The position numbers and the translations under genes were made by a program. Below, in pieces: positions 17,907 through 28,827 of a stretch of 64,000 nt of DNA. The DNA is from CAVPWP01 sp963709395 (GTDB taxonomy: Bacteria; Pseudomonadota; Alphaproteobacteria; Rhodobacterales; Rhodobacteraceae), in the NCBI GenBank assembly GCA_963709395.1, contig CAVPWP010000001.1, positions 322,206 to 386,205 on the forward strand, in the 5' to 3' direction. Numbering within the stretch: position 1 is the first letter of the stretch; each line of letters starts with the position of its first letter. A model generated the notes under the pieces. That model did no database searches, was not told the DNA's origin, and saw nothing but the letters and a program-made list of their open reading frames with translations.

Positions 17907-18965
17907 TCAACTGGTGGTCAGAGCCCCATCGGGCGCCGCCGCGCGCGCGCCCTCGGCGGTTCCATGCACCCATTCGGACGGATCAAGTCCGACCACGCGC
18001 GGACGGCGCAGAATGAAAAGCTTGCCCCAGCCGCGCCAACTGCCCACCGATGGTGCCTCGGGGTCGCAGGGAAAGCGCGTGCGCCAGTCGTCCGGCAGGG
18101 GCAGGCCGCAGGCCATGCCTTTCTCCAGCATCCAGACCAGCGGTATGTTCGACAGGGGCCGCGCCGGCTCGAACCCGCCCAGCTGGCCGCCCACATCGCC
18201 ATGCGTTCCGCGGAACCAGACCTGTTCGACATGGCCGTCGAACCCGGGCGGACAGGACCAGAGCACGGGCGCGAAGGCCTCGCGCGTCTCATCAAGCGCC
18301 AGAGCGTGGAACCCGCGCCGGATCGCCCCGCCGAGCTCGTGACTGTGAAAGGCGTGCCGCGGTTCGGTCAGTTGCCACACGAGCGGCAGGCGCAGCCCCA
18401 GCGCCTTGACGGTGTCCCAGACCCCCACCATCTCGACCTCGACCGTCCCGTGGCAGTACCGTTCCACAAAGATCCGCGCGGGCTCGGTCGCCTGTGCGGC
18501 CTCGTAATGCCGGTAGGCCTGCAGGATCATCCGCTCGGTCGCGTGCTGGTGCTCCAGAAGTCCCACCCGGTCGATCATCCCGGCCAGCGACCGGACGGCA
18601 TAGGCGCCGCGCGAATAGCCGAAAAGGAAGATCCGGTCGCCGGGCCGGTAGCGCGACGCGAGAAAACCATAGGCGCGGCGGATCTGGCGGTTGATGCCCC
18701 GCCCCTCGACCACGTCGAAGGTCTCGCCCCAGCGGCGCCACTGCACGCCCGCCTCGTAGAAGACCGAGACGCGCGACGACCGGCCCGCTTCGCTGATCAG
18801 CTTGTAGGCCAGCCCCGCGTTCGTTTCGCTTCCGGGGTCGAGCGAGGACATGGTGCCGTCAAGGATGATGACGTGATCGACGGCCCCGCGAACGGTGCGG
18901 GGCGGGCCCTGTTCGGACCGGGTCATGCGGCGATAAAGCCCGCCGAACAAATCACGCACTCTCAT
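17907..18965 (-). CDS. DUF2235 alpha/beta hydrolase
   Basis: The 352-residue product starts MRVRDLFGGLYRRM. It contains VDHVIILDGTMSSLDPGSET, a FLFGYSRGAYAVRSLAGMI nucleophile-like segment near residue 125, and EMVGVWDTVKALGL, HALALDETREAFAPVLW and QVWFRGTHGDVGGQ, all typical of the DUF2235 family. Some DUF2235 proteins are type VI secretion phospholipase effectors (Tle1), but most in Rhodobacteraceae are housekeeping proteins of unknown role, and no secretion genes lie here. The start at 18965 is preferred over one 24 bases upstream. Confidence 0.85.
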   Translation of the reverse strand: MRVRDLFGGLYRRMTRSEQGPPRTVRGAVDHVIILDGTMSSLDPGSETNAGLAYKLISEAGRSSRVSVFYEAGVQWRRWGETFDVVEGRGINRQIRRAYGFLASRYRPGDRIFLFGYSRGAYAVRSLAGMIDRVGLLEHQHATERMILQAYRHYEAAQATEPARIFVERYCHGTVEVEMVGVWDTVKALGLRLPLVWQLTEPRHAFHSHELGGAIRRGFHALALDETREAFAPVLWSCPPGFDGHVEQVWFRGTHGDVGGQLGGFEPARPLSNIPLVWMLEKGMACGLPLPDDWRTRFPCDPEAPSVGSWRGWGKLFILRRPRVVGLDPSEWVHGTAEGARAAAPDGALTTS

Positions 18966-19036
18966 CTTGCGGCCCTCCGGTCCGCGCACCCCACTCCAGC
19001 CTTCATCCTGACAGCCCGCTGGCCGCGGTCCAGCCC

Positions 19037-20176
19037 TCAGGCCGGATCACCCACGGTGATCACGCCGAAATGACCGTATCCGTTGAACCGTGTGAGCGTC
19101 GCGGTCGAATATGCGCCCAGACCGTGAAAGAGAACATAATCGCCCTCGGCGACATCCCCGGGCAGCGGCACCTCGCCCGGCAGGCGGTCGAGGCTGTCGC
19201 AGGTCGGGCCGAAGACGATGCGCGGGACCGGGGCCGTGCTCCGCGCCCGGCCATCGCGATCCAGCACCGACACCCGGTCGGTCATGCCCATCACCGGCAT
19301 CTCGGCCAGCCCGCCATAGATGCCGTCGTTCAGGAACACCGCCCCGTCGCGGCGGATCGCCTTGATGCGCGTGGCCAGCGTCATCGCCTCGGCCACCATG
19401 GCCCGGCCCGGCTCGCAGACCAGGGCGGGGGCGTCGGAGCCGAAAGCGCCGCGCACGGCGCTGGCGATGGTGTCGAAGAACGCCTCCAGATCGGGCGCCC
19501 CGCATGTGCGGTGCGACGGGAACCCGCCACCCACGTTCAGCCGCGAAAGCCGCACGCCGGCCGCACGCGCTACCTCAGCCGAGGCCGCCACATAGGCGCG
19601 CCAGGCCGCCGGATCGGCACATTGGGTGCCGGGATGAAAGGTCAGCGCCGGCGTGAAGCCCGCCGCGCCGATCGCCCGCAGAAGGTCGGCGCAGGCCTGC
19701 GGGTCCGCCCCGAACTTCGCGCCGAAGTCATAGGCGGCACCCGCCACCGGCAGCCGCAGGCGGGCCGACACCTCGGTCCCGGCTGGCACGCCGCCGGCGA
19801 CCAGCTTGTCCAGTTCGCTGAGGCAATCGACGGAATAGCTCGCCACGCCCAGTGCCACCGCCTCGGCGATCTCCAGCGATGACCGGACCGGGTTGTTGTA
19901 GTGCAGGACCGCCCCCGGCAGCACCGCGCGCACCTTGCGCATCTCCGCCGGCGAGGCGACGTCGAACGCCGTCATGCCCGCCGCGACGAGGTTTTCCAGA
20001 ACCATCCGCGCGTCGTTGGCCTTGACCGCGAAGGTCACGAGGCCCGGAAAGCCGTCGCGAAACCGCCGATAGGTCGCCTGCAGCACCGATGGTGAGAAGA
20101 ACAGCACCGGGTTGTCAGGCGTCTCGGCGCGCAGCGCCTCGGCGGGGGTGGGCCAGATGGCGGGATGACGGCTCAT
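19037..20176 (-). CDS. Ornithine/diaminopimelate-fold (type III PLP) decarboxylase
   Basis: The 379-residue protein has the alanine-racemase-like fold: PLP lysine in LVTFAVKANDARMVLENL (about residue 53), HPGTQCADP, a NVGGGFPSHR phosphate loop, VCEPGRAMVAEAMTL, and the catalytic cysteine in FGPTCDSLDRL. The CDS-x-D pattern points to ornithine (or lysine) decarboxylase rather than diaminopimelate decarboxylase. It would make putrescine for polyamine synthesis in the cytoplasm. It is divergent from an Lrp-family gene 99 bases away, which may regulate it. Confidence 0.88.
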   Translation of the reverse strand: MSRHPAIWPTPAEALRAETPDNPVLFFSPSVLQATYRRFRDGFPGLVTFAVKANDARMVLENLVAAGMTAFDVASPAEMRKVRAVLPGAVLHYNNPVRSSLEIAEAVALGVASYSVDCLSELDKLVAGGVPAGTEVSARLRLPVAGAAYDFGAKFGADPQACADLLRAIGAAGFTPALTFHPGTQCADPAAWRAYVAASAEVARAAGVRLSRLNVGGGFPSHRTCGAPDLEAFFDTIASAVRGAFGSDAPALVCEPGRAMVAEAMTLATRIKAIRRDGAVFLNDGIYGGLAEMPVMGMTDRVSVLDRDGRARSTAPVPRIVFGPTCDSLDRLPGEVPLPGDVAEGDYVLFHGLGAYSTATLTRFNGYGHFGVITVGDPA

Positions 20177-20275
20177 GCGTGTGTCCTTTTTTGCCTGCTC
20201 GCTCCTTCAGAATGCCGTAAATCCTAGCGTATTTGCTCTGGCGATCTGACGGAATGCAGGATATTTTCGGTCGAA

Positions 20276-20722
20276 ATGACGCAATCACGCTACACACCGG
20301 ACGATCTGGACCGCAAGCTGCTGACCGAGCTTGCGACCGACGCGCGCCTGCCCGTGGCGACGCTGGCCCGCAGGCTGGGCGTCGCGCGCTCGACGGTGCA
20401 GGCGCGGCTCGAGCGGCTCGAGCATACCGGAGTGATCGCGGGCTATACCCTGCGGCTGGGGGCTGCGGCGGCCAGCGTGATCCGCGCGACGGTGCTCTTG
20501 CAGATCGAACCGCGCAGCACGCCGTCGGTGCTCCAGCGCCTCAAGACCCTGGCCGGTGTCGAACGGGCGCATACCACCGGCGGGCGGTTCGACCTGATCC
20601 TCGTGATCGCCGCCGCCTCGACCGAAGAGTTGGACCGCACGCTTGATTCCATCGGTGCCATTCCCGGCGTGACCGACAGCGAAAGCCTGATCCACCTTTC
20701 GACGAAGATCGACCGCGCCTGA
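20276..20722 (+). CDS. Lrp/AsnC-family transcriptional regulator
   Basis: The 148-residue product has the N-terminal helix-turn-helix (DLDRKLLTELATDARLPVA followed by TLARRLGVARSTVQARLERL) and the C-terminal RAM domain (VERAHTTGGRFDLILVIAAA). The start MTQSRYTPDDLD fits the family. Its position back to back with the decarboxylase suggests that it controls polyamine or basic amino acid metabolism; no operator can be named from sequence alone. Confidence 0.9.
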   Translation: MTQSRYTPDDLDRKLLTELATDARLPVATLARRLGVARSTVQARLERLEHTGVIAGYTLRLGAAAASVIRATVLLQIEPRSTPSVLQRLKTLAGVERAHTTGGRFDLILVIAAASTEELDRTLDSIGAIPGVTDSESLIHLSTKIDRA

Positions 20723-20824
20723 CCAGGCCTGACAGGGCCCTTCGCGGGCGCCGCTGCAATTCGGCGGTTTTCCTTCCCCCGCCGCTTCGCTAAATGTCCC
20801 CCGAACATCAGGAAGCGACGCCCC

Positions 20825-23704
20825 ATGACCATGGACAAGACTTTCGACGCGAACGCGGCCGAACCCCGCCTTTACGCGGCGTGGGAAGACGCGCAGGCCT
20901 TCCGCGCCGGCGCGAATGCCAGCCGCGACGAGACATTCTGCATCATGATCCCGCCGCCCAACGTCACCGGCGCGCTGCACATGGGCCATGCGTTCAACAA
21001 CACGCTGCAGGACATCCTCACGCGCTGGCACCGGATGCGGGGCTTCGACACGCTGTGGCAGCCCGGCACCGACCATGCGGGCATCGCCACGCAGATGGTG
21101 GTCGAGCGCGAGCTGGCGAAGAACGGCGAGCCCGGCCGCCGCGAAATGGGGCGCGAGGCCTTCATCGACAGGGTCTGGCAGCAGAAGGTCCGATCGCGCG
21201 ACAACATCAAGAACCAGCTCAAGCGCCTGGGCGCCTCCTGCGACTGGGACCGCGAGGCCTTCACCATGTCGGGCGCCCCCGGCGCGCCTGCGGGCGAAGA
21301 GGGCAACTTCCACGACGCCGTGATCCGCGTGTTCGTCGAGATGTACGACAAGGGCTTCATCTATCGCGGCAAGCGGCTGGTGAACTGGGACCCGCATTTC
21401 GAGACCGCGATCTCGGACCTCGAGGTCGAGCAGGTCGAGGTCGACGGCCACATGTGGCGCCTGCGCTATCCGCTTGAAAACGGAGAGACTTACGAGCACC
21501 CGACCGAGTTCGACGAGGACGGCAACGTCACCGCGACCGAGACCCGCGACTACCTGACCGTGGCCACCACCCGGCCCGAAACGATGCTGGGCGACACCGG
21601 CGTCGCCGTCCATCCCGACGACCGGCGCTATGCGCACCTGGTCGGCAAGACCGTGCGCCTGCCGCTGGTCGGCCGGTCGATCCCGATCGTGGCCGACACC
21701 TACGCCGACCCCGAGAAGGGCACCGGCGCGGTGAAGATGACCCCGGCGCATGACTTCAACGACTGGGCCGTGGGCGAACGCACCGGGCTGCGCGCGATCA
21801 ACGTGATGACCACCCGCGCCGGCATGTTCCTGAAGGATAACAGCGACTTCGCGGACGGAGCGGATGCCGACGGCGTGGCGCGGCTGATCGAGGCGCTCGA
21901 CGGGCTCGACCGCTACGAGGCGCGCGACTGGATCGTCCGCACGGCCGAGGAGGAAGGCTGGCTCGACGGGATCGACGCCGACCGCCACATGGTCCCGCAT
22001 GGCGACCGGTCCAAGGTTGCGATCGAGCCCTATCTCACCGACCAGTGGTTCGTGGACACCGCCAAGATCGTCGGCCCCGCGCTGGACGCGGTGCGGAATG
22101 GCGACACGAAGATCCTGCCGGAACAGCATGAAAAGGTGTACTTTCACTGGCTCGAGAACATCGAACCCTGGTGCATCTCGCGCCAGCTCTGGTGGGGGCA
22201 CCAGATCCCGGTGTGGTATGGGCCGGACGGCGCGCATTTCTGCGCCCCGACGCGGGACGAGGCTTACGCGAAGGCGATCGCGCATTACAATGCGGCTGGT
22301 GAAGCCATCATCGCCGACGAATTGCGCACCGCACAGGGCATGTCGGACGCCGCGATCGTGGCCGGCAATACCGATCTCGCCCGGCTGACGCGCGACCCCG
22401 ACGTCCTCGACACCTGGTTCTCCTCCGGCCTCTGGCCCATCGGCACGCTCGGCTGGCCCGAGGACACGCCGGAACTGCGCAAATACTTCCCCACGGATGT
22501 CCTGATCACCGGCTTCGACATCATCTTCTTCTGGGTCGCCCGGATGATGATGATGCAGCTGGCCGTGGTCGGCCAGGTGCCGTTCCACACCGTCTATGTC
22601 CACGCCCTTGTCCGCGACGAGAAGGGCAAGAAGATGTCGAAGTCGCTGGGCAACGTGCTCGACCCGCTCGATCTTGTGGACGAGTTCGGGGCGGATGCGG
22701 TGCGCTTCACGCTGGCCTCGATGGCCGCGATGGGACGCGACCTGAAGCTTCGCCCGCAACGCATTGCCGGATATCGGAATTTCGGCACGAAGCTCTGGAA
22801 CGCCGCGCGCTTTGCCGAGATGAACGGCGTCTTCGAGACCCCGCGCGCGGACGGCATCCCGCCCGCCACCGCCACCGTCAACCGCTGGATCCTGGGCGAG
22901 ACGGCGAAGGTGCGCGAAGAGGTCGACGCGGCATTGTCGGCCTACCGCTTCAACGACGCGGCGGGCGCGCTTTACGGGTTCGTCTGGGGCACCTTCTGCG
23001 ACTGGTATGTCGAGTTCTCCAAGCCCCTCTTCGGGTCAGACGACGAGGCGCTGATCGCCGAGACCCGCGCCGTCATGGGATGGGTCCTCGACCAGTGCCT
23101 GATCCTGCTGCACCCGTTCATGCCCTTCATCACCGAAGAGCTTTGGGCGCTGCTCGGGCGACCGGGCGAAGATGCTCGTCCACGCCGACTGGCCCGCCTA
23201 CACCGCCGCCGACCTGTCCGATCCGGCCGCGGCCGCCGAAATGGGCTGGACGATCTCGGTCATCGAAGGCGTGCGCTCGGCCCGTTCGCAGATGCGCGTT
23301 CCCGCCGGTCTCTATGTGCCGATGCTGCACACCGGGCTGTCCGACGCCGCAAAGGCCGCATGGGAGCGCAACGAGGCGCTGATCACCCGCCTGGCCCGGA
23401 TCGAAAGCCTGAACGCCACCGACACCATGCCCAAGGGCACGCTGACCGTGGCGACCGAGGGCGCGACCTTCGGCATCCCGCTTGAAGGACTGATCGACAT
23501 CGCCGCCGAGAAGGACCGGCTGTCCAAGGCCTGGAGAAGCTTCTGAAAGAGCTTGGCGGCCTGCGCGGGCGGCTGTCGAACCCGAAATTCGTCGAAAGCG
23601 CGCCGGAGGATGTGGTGGACGAGACCCGCGAGCTTCTGGCCGCCAAGGAAGAGGAAGAGGCGCAGCTCAAATCCGCGCTTGACCGGCTGGCCGAAGTCGC
23701 CTGA
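20825..23704 (+). CDS. valS: Valyl-tRNA synthetase (two compensating frameshifts)
   Basis: This class I synthetase charges tRNA-Val and edits threonine. It has the HIGH-type motif NVTGALHMGHAFN near residue 46, the editing domain (TTRPETMLGDTGVAVHPDD), TDVLITGFDIIFFWVARMMM, and GKKMSKSLGNVLDP near residue 600. One extra base near 23158-23168 and one missing base near 23529-23533 bracket the segment MLVHADWPAYTAADL to DIAAEKDRLSK. The C-terminal coiled coil then resumes (KELGGLRGRLSNPKFVES..LDRLAEVA) and stops at 23704. Net length is 959 residues, right for the family. Because valS is essential and single-copy, the shifts are probably sequence errors. Confidence 0.95.
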
Positions 23705-23715
23705 CGATCGACGCC

Positions 23716-24830
23716 ATGACCGGCCCCCGCCTCACTCCCCTGGCTGAAAGCCTGCCCGCCTCGGTGCCCTTCGTGGGCCCCGAGACGCAGGAGCGCGCGC
23801 GCGGACGCCCCTTCGCCGCGCGGATCGGGGCCAACGAAAGCGTCTTCGGCCCCTCGCCCCGCGCCATCGCGGCGATGGCCGGGGCGGCGCCGGAGGTGTG
23901 GAAATACGGCGACCCCGAAAGCCATGACCTGCGGACCGCGCTGGCGGCCCACCACGGCGTTGATCCTGGGTGCATCATGATCGGCGAAGGCATCGACGGG
24001 CTTCTGGGATACCTCGTGCGGCTTCTGGTCGGCCCCGGCGATGCGGTCGTGACCTCGGACGGTGCCTACCCGACGTTCAACTACCATGTGGCGGGCTTCG
24101 GCGGAGTGCTGCACAAGGTGCCCTACCGCGACGACCGCGAAGACCCGCAGGCGCTTGTCGCCCGGGCCGCCGAGGTGGGGGCCAGGCTGATCTACCTTGC
24201 CAATCCCGACAACCCGATGGGCAGCTGGCACGACGCCGCGACGATCCGTGCGGCGATCGACGCGGTGCCCGAGGGATACGGTGCTGGTGCTGGACGAGGC
24301 CTATATCGACTTCGCGCCCGACGGCACGGCCCCGCCGCTCGACCCCACGGACCCGCGCGTGATCCGGATGCGCACCTTCTCGAAGGCCTATGGCATGGCC
24401 GGGGCGCGGGTGGGCTATGCGCATGGGTCACCCGGACCTCATCGACGCGTTCAACCGGATCCGCAACCATTTCGGCATGGCCCGGATCAGCCAGGCCGGC
24501 GCACTGGCCGCCCTGCAGGATCAGGACTGGCTGGCCCGGGTCGTGGACCGCACCGCCGCCGCCCGCGCCCGCATCGCCGTCATCGCGGAGGGCAATGGCC
24601 TGACCGCCCTGCCCTCGGCCACGAATTTCGTCGCGGTGGATTGCGGCGGCGACGGCGCATTCGCGCGCGCGGTTCTGAACGGCCTCATCGCCCGAGACAT
24701 CTTCGTGCGCATGCCCTTCGCGGCCCCCCAGAACCGGTGCATCCGCGTCGGCTGCGGCACCGAGGCCGACCTCGACCTCTTCGCCGCCGCCCTGCCCGGC
24801 GCGCTGTCGGACGCGCGCACCGCGACCTGA
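23716..24830 (+). CDS. HisC-like PLP aminotransferase (two frameshifts)
   Basis: A fold-type I aminotransferase related to histidinol-phosphate aminotransferase. It shows RIGANESVFGPSPRAIAAM at the N-terminus, the cofactor region VTSDGAYPTFNYHVAGF, LANPDNPMGSWHD, then (after one extra base near 24275-24280) VLVLDEAYIDFAPDG, and the PLP lysine in RTFSKAYGMAGARVGYA. A second extra base near 24418-24423 precedes GHPDLIDAFNRIRNHFGMAR. With both removed the protein is 370 residues. It starts 11 bases after valS. The his genes elsewhere in the window lack hisC, so this could be HisC, but the substrate may also be an aromatic amino acid. Confidence 0.85.
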
Positions 24831-24918
24831 GCCTTGGCTTCACGCCGACGTGACTTGCCTTACCGCGCGGGAAGACCGCTTGAGGGCGAACATAGAGAGT
24901 TCTACAGAGGACCACCCG

Positions 24919-25290
24919 ATGCGCATCATATCTGCCCTGCTTGTCGTCAGCCTCGCCACCGCAACGCCGCTTGTCGCCCAGAATGACGGAGACGAACAGC
25001 ATCGGGGGCACGGCGACCATGACCAACTGAGCGGCGTGCGCCTTGCTGCCGAATGGGCCGCGATCAACGACAAGATGCACGTCGGAATGGCGATCGAACC
25101 GGTGGGTGACCCGGACATCGACTTCGTGCGCGGCATGATCCCCCACCACGAGGGGGCGGTCGACATGGCGCGTCTTGTCCTCGAGCACGGCACGGACCCC
25201 GAGGTGCGCACCCTTGCCGAGCAGGTCATCGCCGCGCAGGAGGCTGAAATCGCGTGGATGCGCGCCTGGCTGGCCGAGCGGGGATACTGA
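24919..25290 (+). CDS. DUF305 exported protein
   Basis: The 123-residue product begins with the signal peptide MRIISALLVVSLATATPLVA. The mature part carries histidine-rich HRGHGDHDQ and the DUF305 core: DFVRGMIPHHEGAVDMARLV, followed by AEQVIAAQEAEIAWMRAWL. DUF305 proteins are ferritin-like four-helix proteins, often near copper-resistance genes. Metal binding through the MIPHH segment is a family-based inference; no copper genes are adjacent here. Confidence 0.9.
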   Translation: MRIISALLVVSLATATPLVAQNDGDEQHRGHGDHDQLSGVRLAAEWAAINDKMHVGMAIEPVGDPDIDFVRGMIPHHEGAVDMARLVLEHGTDPEVRTLAEQVIAAQEAEIAWMRAWLAERGY

Positions 25291-25416
25291 CCGGGCGACC
25301 TTGGATCGCCACCCTCCGGGCCGTTGCATCCGAAAGTGATCCGATCCCCCGCGGCGGCCCGTATACCTGCTAAACGGGAACCGGGCTGTAGCGGCCTCAT
25401 CGGAAGGACAGCCAAG

Positions 25417-25617
25417 ATGTCGGAACGCGATCCTCTCTTTTTCCCGGGGCTAAGCCTTGTGGTGATCCTCGACGTGCTGCTGGTCTACGTTGTTTTCGGG
25501 CTGCCCGGCGTCCTTGTCGGGGCCATCGTCGTCCACCTCGGCGTGCGGCACATCGAACGCCATCGGGTCCGGTCGGTCGCGACCCCCTCGCACACGGCGG
25601 CCGACACCCCGCGCTGA
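25417..25617 (+). CDS. Small membrane protein, 66 residues
   Basis: Starts MSERDPLFFPG after a GGAAGGACAGCC ribosome site. A long hydrophobic stretch (SLVVILDVLLVYVVFGLPGV, then LVGAIVVHLGV) can form one or two membrane helices, followed by a basic tail (RHIERHRVRS). I do not recognise it. Its stop lies 11 bases from that of the convergent aminotransferase gene. Confidence 0.65.
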   Translation: MSERDPLFFPGLSLVVILDVLLVYVVFGLPGVLVGAIVVHLGVRHIERHRVRSVATPSHTAADTPR

Positions 25618-25627
25618 AGCCCGCTGT

Positions 25628-26828
25628 TCAGGCGCGCGACAGAACCTCGGCTGCCGCATCGAGCCCGCCTGGCGCGAACGGAAGGCCCACTGCCCGCATA
25701 CCGGCTTCGATCGTGCCAAGCGCGCCCATGACCATATGGGCGTTCACGTGGCCCATGTGTCCCAGCCGGAAGAAGTGATGCCACGCCGGGTCAGTCTTTT
25801 CGGCCATGCCCAGACCGATCCCAAGCGTCAGACCCGCCCGCTCCTCGACCCAGGTGCGCAACGCCGTGCCTTCGGGCCCGCCCGCGCGGACCGAGGTGAC
25901 GGCATGGCTGCGCAGCGCCGGTTCGGCGATGTTGAGCGCGACCGGCCCGGTCTTCCCCCAGGCCTCGAATGCCGCCCAGACCGCGCGGGCCAGCATCGCG
26001 TGCCGTGCCCAGACCGCGTCGAGCCCCTCTTCGGCGATCATGTCAAGGGCCGCCCGCAGGCCGTAAAGGTGGTGCGTCGGGGCCGTGCCGTCGAAGAACT
26101 GATAGAAATCGGCCGGTTCGGTGCGCGGACGCCAGTCCCAGTAATGGGTGACGCAGCGGGCGGTGTCGCGCGCCGCATCCGCCTTGTCGTTGTAGAAGAC
26201 CAAGCCCAGCCCCGGAGGCGTCATCAGCCCCTTCTGGCAGGCCGAAACCATCACGTCGACGCCCCAGGCGTCCATCTCGAAGGCGTCGCAGGCAAGGCAG
26301 GCGATGCAATCGACCATCAACAGGGCGGGGTGACCCGCAGCATTCAGAACGCCCCGCAATCCCTTGATATCGTTCTTCACGCTGGTCGAGGTGTCGACCT
26401 GGACCGCCATCACGGCCCGGTAGGCCTGCGCCCCATCCGCCGCCAGCGCCTCGGCCACGCGGGCCAGGTCGATCGCGCTGCGCTTGCCGAAGTCGATCAC
26501 GTCGATCTCGACGCCCATCCGCGCCGCGACTCTCGGCCCAGCCATGGGCGAAGCGGCCCGTGGCCAGCACGAGCGCGCGGTCGCCGGGCGAAAACACGTT
26601 CGCGACCGCCGCCTCCCAGGCGCCGTGGCCGTTTGCGATGTAGATCGCGCAATGCCCCGCGCTGCCCCGTGCCACCGCCTTGAGGTCGCGCACGATGCCC
26701 GGCACCATCTCGACCAGTTCGCCATGATAGATGTTCGGCGCAGCCCGGTGCATCGCGTTCAGCACCCGGTCGGGAATGACCGAGGGACCGGGAATGGCAA
26801 GATAGGGGCGACCGTGCTGCAGGCTCAT
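25628..26828 (-). CDS. Class V aminotransferase, alanine/serine-glyoxylate type (one frameshift)
   Basis: The N-terminus reads MSLQHGRPYLAIPGPSVIPD with RAAPNIYHGELVEM, typical of the alanine-glyoxylate / serine-glyoxylate family. Further conserved segments are YIANGHGAWEAAVANVFSPG, VDTSTSVKNDIKGLR, MVDCIACLACDAFEMDAWGV and the PLP lysine in VSACQKGLMTPPGLG. One extra base near 26530-26536 lies between FAHGWAE and ARMGVEIDVIDFG. Corrected length is about 399 residues. The substrate is not certain; serine-glyoxylate transamination would fit one-carbon metabolism in this group. Confidence 0.85.
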
Positions 26829-26961
26829 GAAGGGGGATCCGTCCGGTGTTTCCGCCCTCGACTAGACCCGCCGCAGCCGGGCGTCAATCGCCCCCGCGCT
26901 TGTCAGCGCAGGGAGGTCGCGATAGGTCTGGCCGCACCCAAGCTGACGGACGGACCCACGC

Positions 26962-28741
26962 GTGAACCAGCCTGCCGACCCATCGCGCTACGACGCCGGC
27001 CCCCTGCTGGTATGGCTCTGGCGCAACTATTTGCGCAGGCATCTTTCGCTGCTGATCGTGGCCTTTGTCTTGATGGTGATCGAGGGCTCGGCGCTGGGCC
27101 TGATGAGCTGGATGATCGAGCCGCTTTTCGACCGCGTGTTCGTCGGCGGCAACCTGACGGCGCTCTGGGGTGTTGCCAGCCTTTTCGCCGGCATCTTCAT
27201 CCTGCGGGGCCTCGCCGGAGTCGCGCAAAGCGTGATCATGTCCTACATCGCGCAATACACCACCGCAGCCATGCAGGTCGATCTTGTCGGGCATCTCTTG
27301 CGCCTCGACAGCATGTATTTCCAGCGCCACTCGCCCGGCGCGCTGATCGAACGTGTGCAGGGCGACACGGCGGCGATCAACGGGGTCTGGCAAACCCTGA
27401 TCCGCAGCGTTGGGCGCGATGCGGTGACGCTGGTGTCGCTGACAGTGGTGGTTCTCGTGATCGACCCGATCTGGACCCTGGCCGCGGTGATCGGCATCCC
27501 GCTCTTGGTGCTGCCGACGGTGGTTGTGCAGCGGTATGTGCGCAAGAAGACCCGCTATTCGCGCGAGACCGCGAGCGAACGCGCGACCCGCCTCGACGAG
27601 GTTTTCCACGGCATCAACCCGATCAAGCTCAACGCGCTCGAGTCCTACCAGGGCGACAGGTTCGCCACTGTCGTCGCGAACATCCGCCGCGCCCAGGTCA
27701 AGGCGGCGGCCGGCGCGGCGGCAATGCCGGGAATGGTCGACTTCGTGACGGCGATCGGCATGTTCGGCGTGCTGATCTTCGCAGGCAGCGAGATCGTGGC
27801 GGGCGAGAAATCGCTGGGTCAGTTCATGTCCTTCTTCACCGCGATGGGCCTTGCTTTCCAGCCCCTGAGGCGGCTTTCGTCCGTGGTCGGCATCGTGCAG
27901 GTCGCCGCGGCCAGCCTCGAGCGCATCCGCCGCGTCTTCGACGAAACGCCCACGATCCTGTCGGCTCCCGACGCCATGTCGGCCCCAAGCGACATGACCA
28001 TCGTCTTCGAGGACGTGCATTTCGCCTATGACGACGCGCCGGTCCTGTCCGGCGTGAGCTTCACCGCCGAGGCCGGAAAGACGACGGCGCTGGTCGGGGC
28101 GTCCGGGGCGGGCAAGAGCACAGTGTTCAACCTGCTGACCCGGATCGTCGACAAGGATGCGGGCAGGATCACCGTGGGCGGCATTCCGATCGAGGCGATC
28201 GACCTCGCGCAGCTGCGCGGTCTCTATTCGGTCGTGGCGCAGGATTCCCTGCTCTTCGACGAGACCGTGCGCGAGAACATCCTGCTCGGGCGCACCGATG
28301 TCGACGACGCGACCCTCGACCGCGTGCTCGAGGCCGCCCAGGTCCGGCGGTTCCTCGATCAGTTGCCGCAGGGTCTCGAGACTCGCGCCGGCCCGCGCGG
28401 ATCGGCCCTCTCGGGCGGCCAGCGCCAGCGCGTGGCGATCGCCCGGGCGCTCTTGCGCGACGCGCCGGTCCTGCTTCTCGACGAAGCCACCTCGTCGCTC
28501 GACACCCAGAGCGAGGCCGCGGTGCAGGCCGCGATCGACGTGCTCTCGAAGAACCGCACGACGCTTGGTGATCGCGCACCGCCTTTCCACCGTGCGGGAC
28601 GCCGACAAGATCGTGGTGATGGACCACGGCCGCGTGGTGGACCAGGGCACGCACGAGGCGTTGCTCTCGCGCGGCGGGCTCTACGCTGCCCTCTACCAGA
28701 TGCAGTTCCGCGACGAGGCCGCCCCGTCCGTAAGCGCCTGA
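26962..28741 (+). CDS. MsbA-type ABC exporter, fused permease-ATPase (one frameshift)
   Basis: A half-transporter with an N-terminal six-helix membrane domain (about residues 20-320) and a C-terminal ATPase: Walker A GASGAGKST (about 378-386), signature LSGGQRQRVAIARALL (about 482), Walker B VLLLDEATSSLD (about 503). One extra base near 28564-28568 precedes the switch histidine segment VIAHRLSTVRDADKIVVMDH. Corrected length is about 592 residues. The GTG start at 26962 gives the normal N-terminus. It resembles MsbA, which flips lipid A-core, but related exporters for other lipids or drugs cannot be excluded. Confidence 0.9.
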
Positions 28742-28827
28742 TGCGCGCGCCGCGTAGGGCGCCCCCACTTGGGTGAGCGACGCTCCGCGTCCTATATGAC
28801 ACCCGAACGGAAGGAAGACCCACCGGC

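Noticed and set aside
17907..18965. DUF2235 protein as a type VI secretion effector
   Set aside because: No VgrG, PAAR or immunity gene nearby; the neighbours are metabolic genes.
20285..22759. Minus-strand frame of 824 codons
   Set aside because: It is the shadow of valS, with low-complexity Arg/His/Val composition and no family resemblance.
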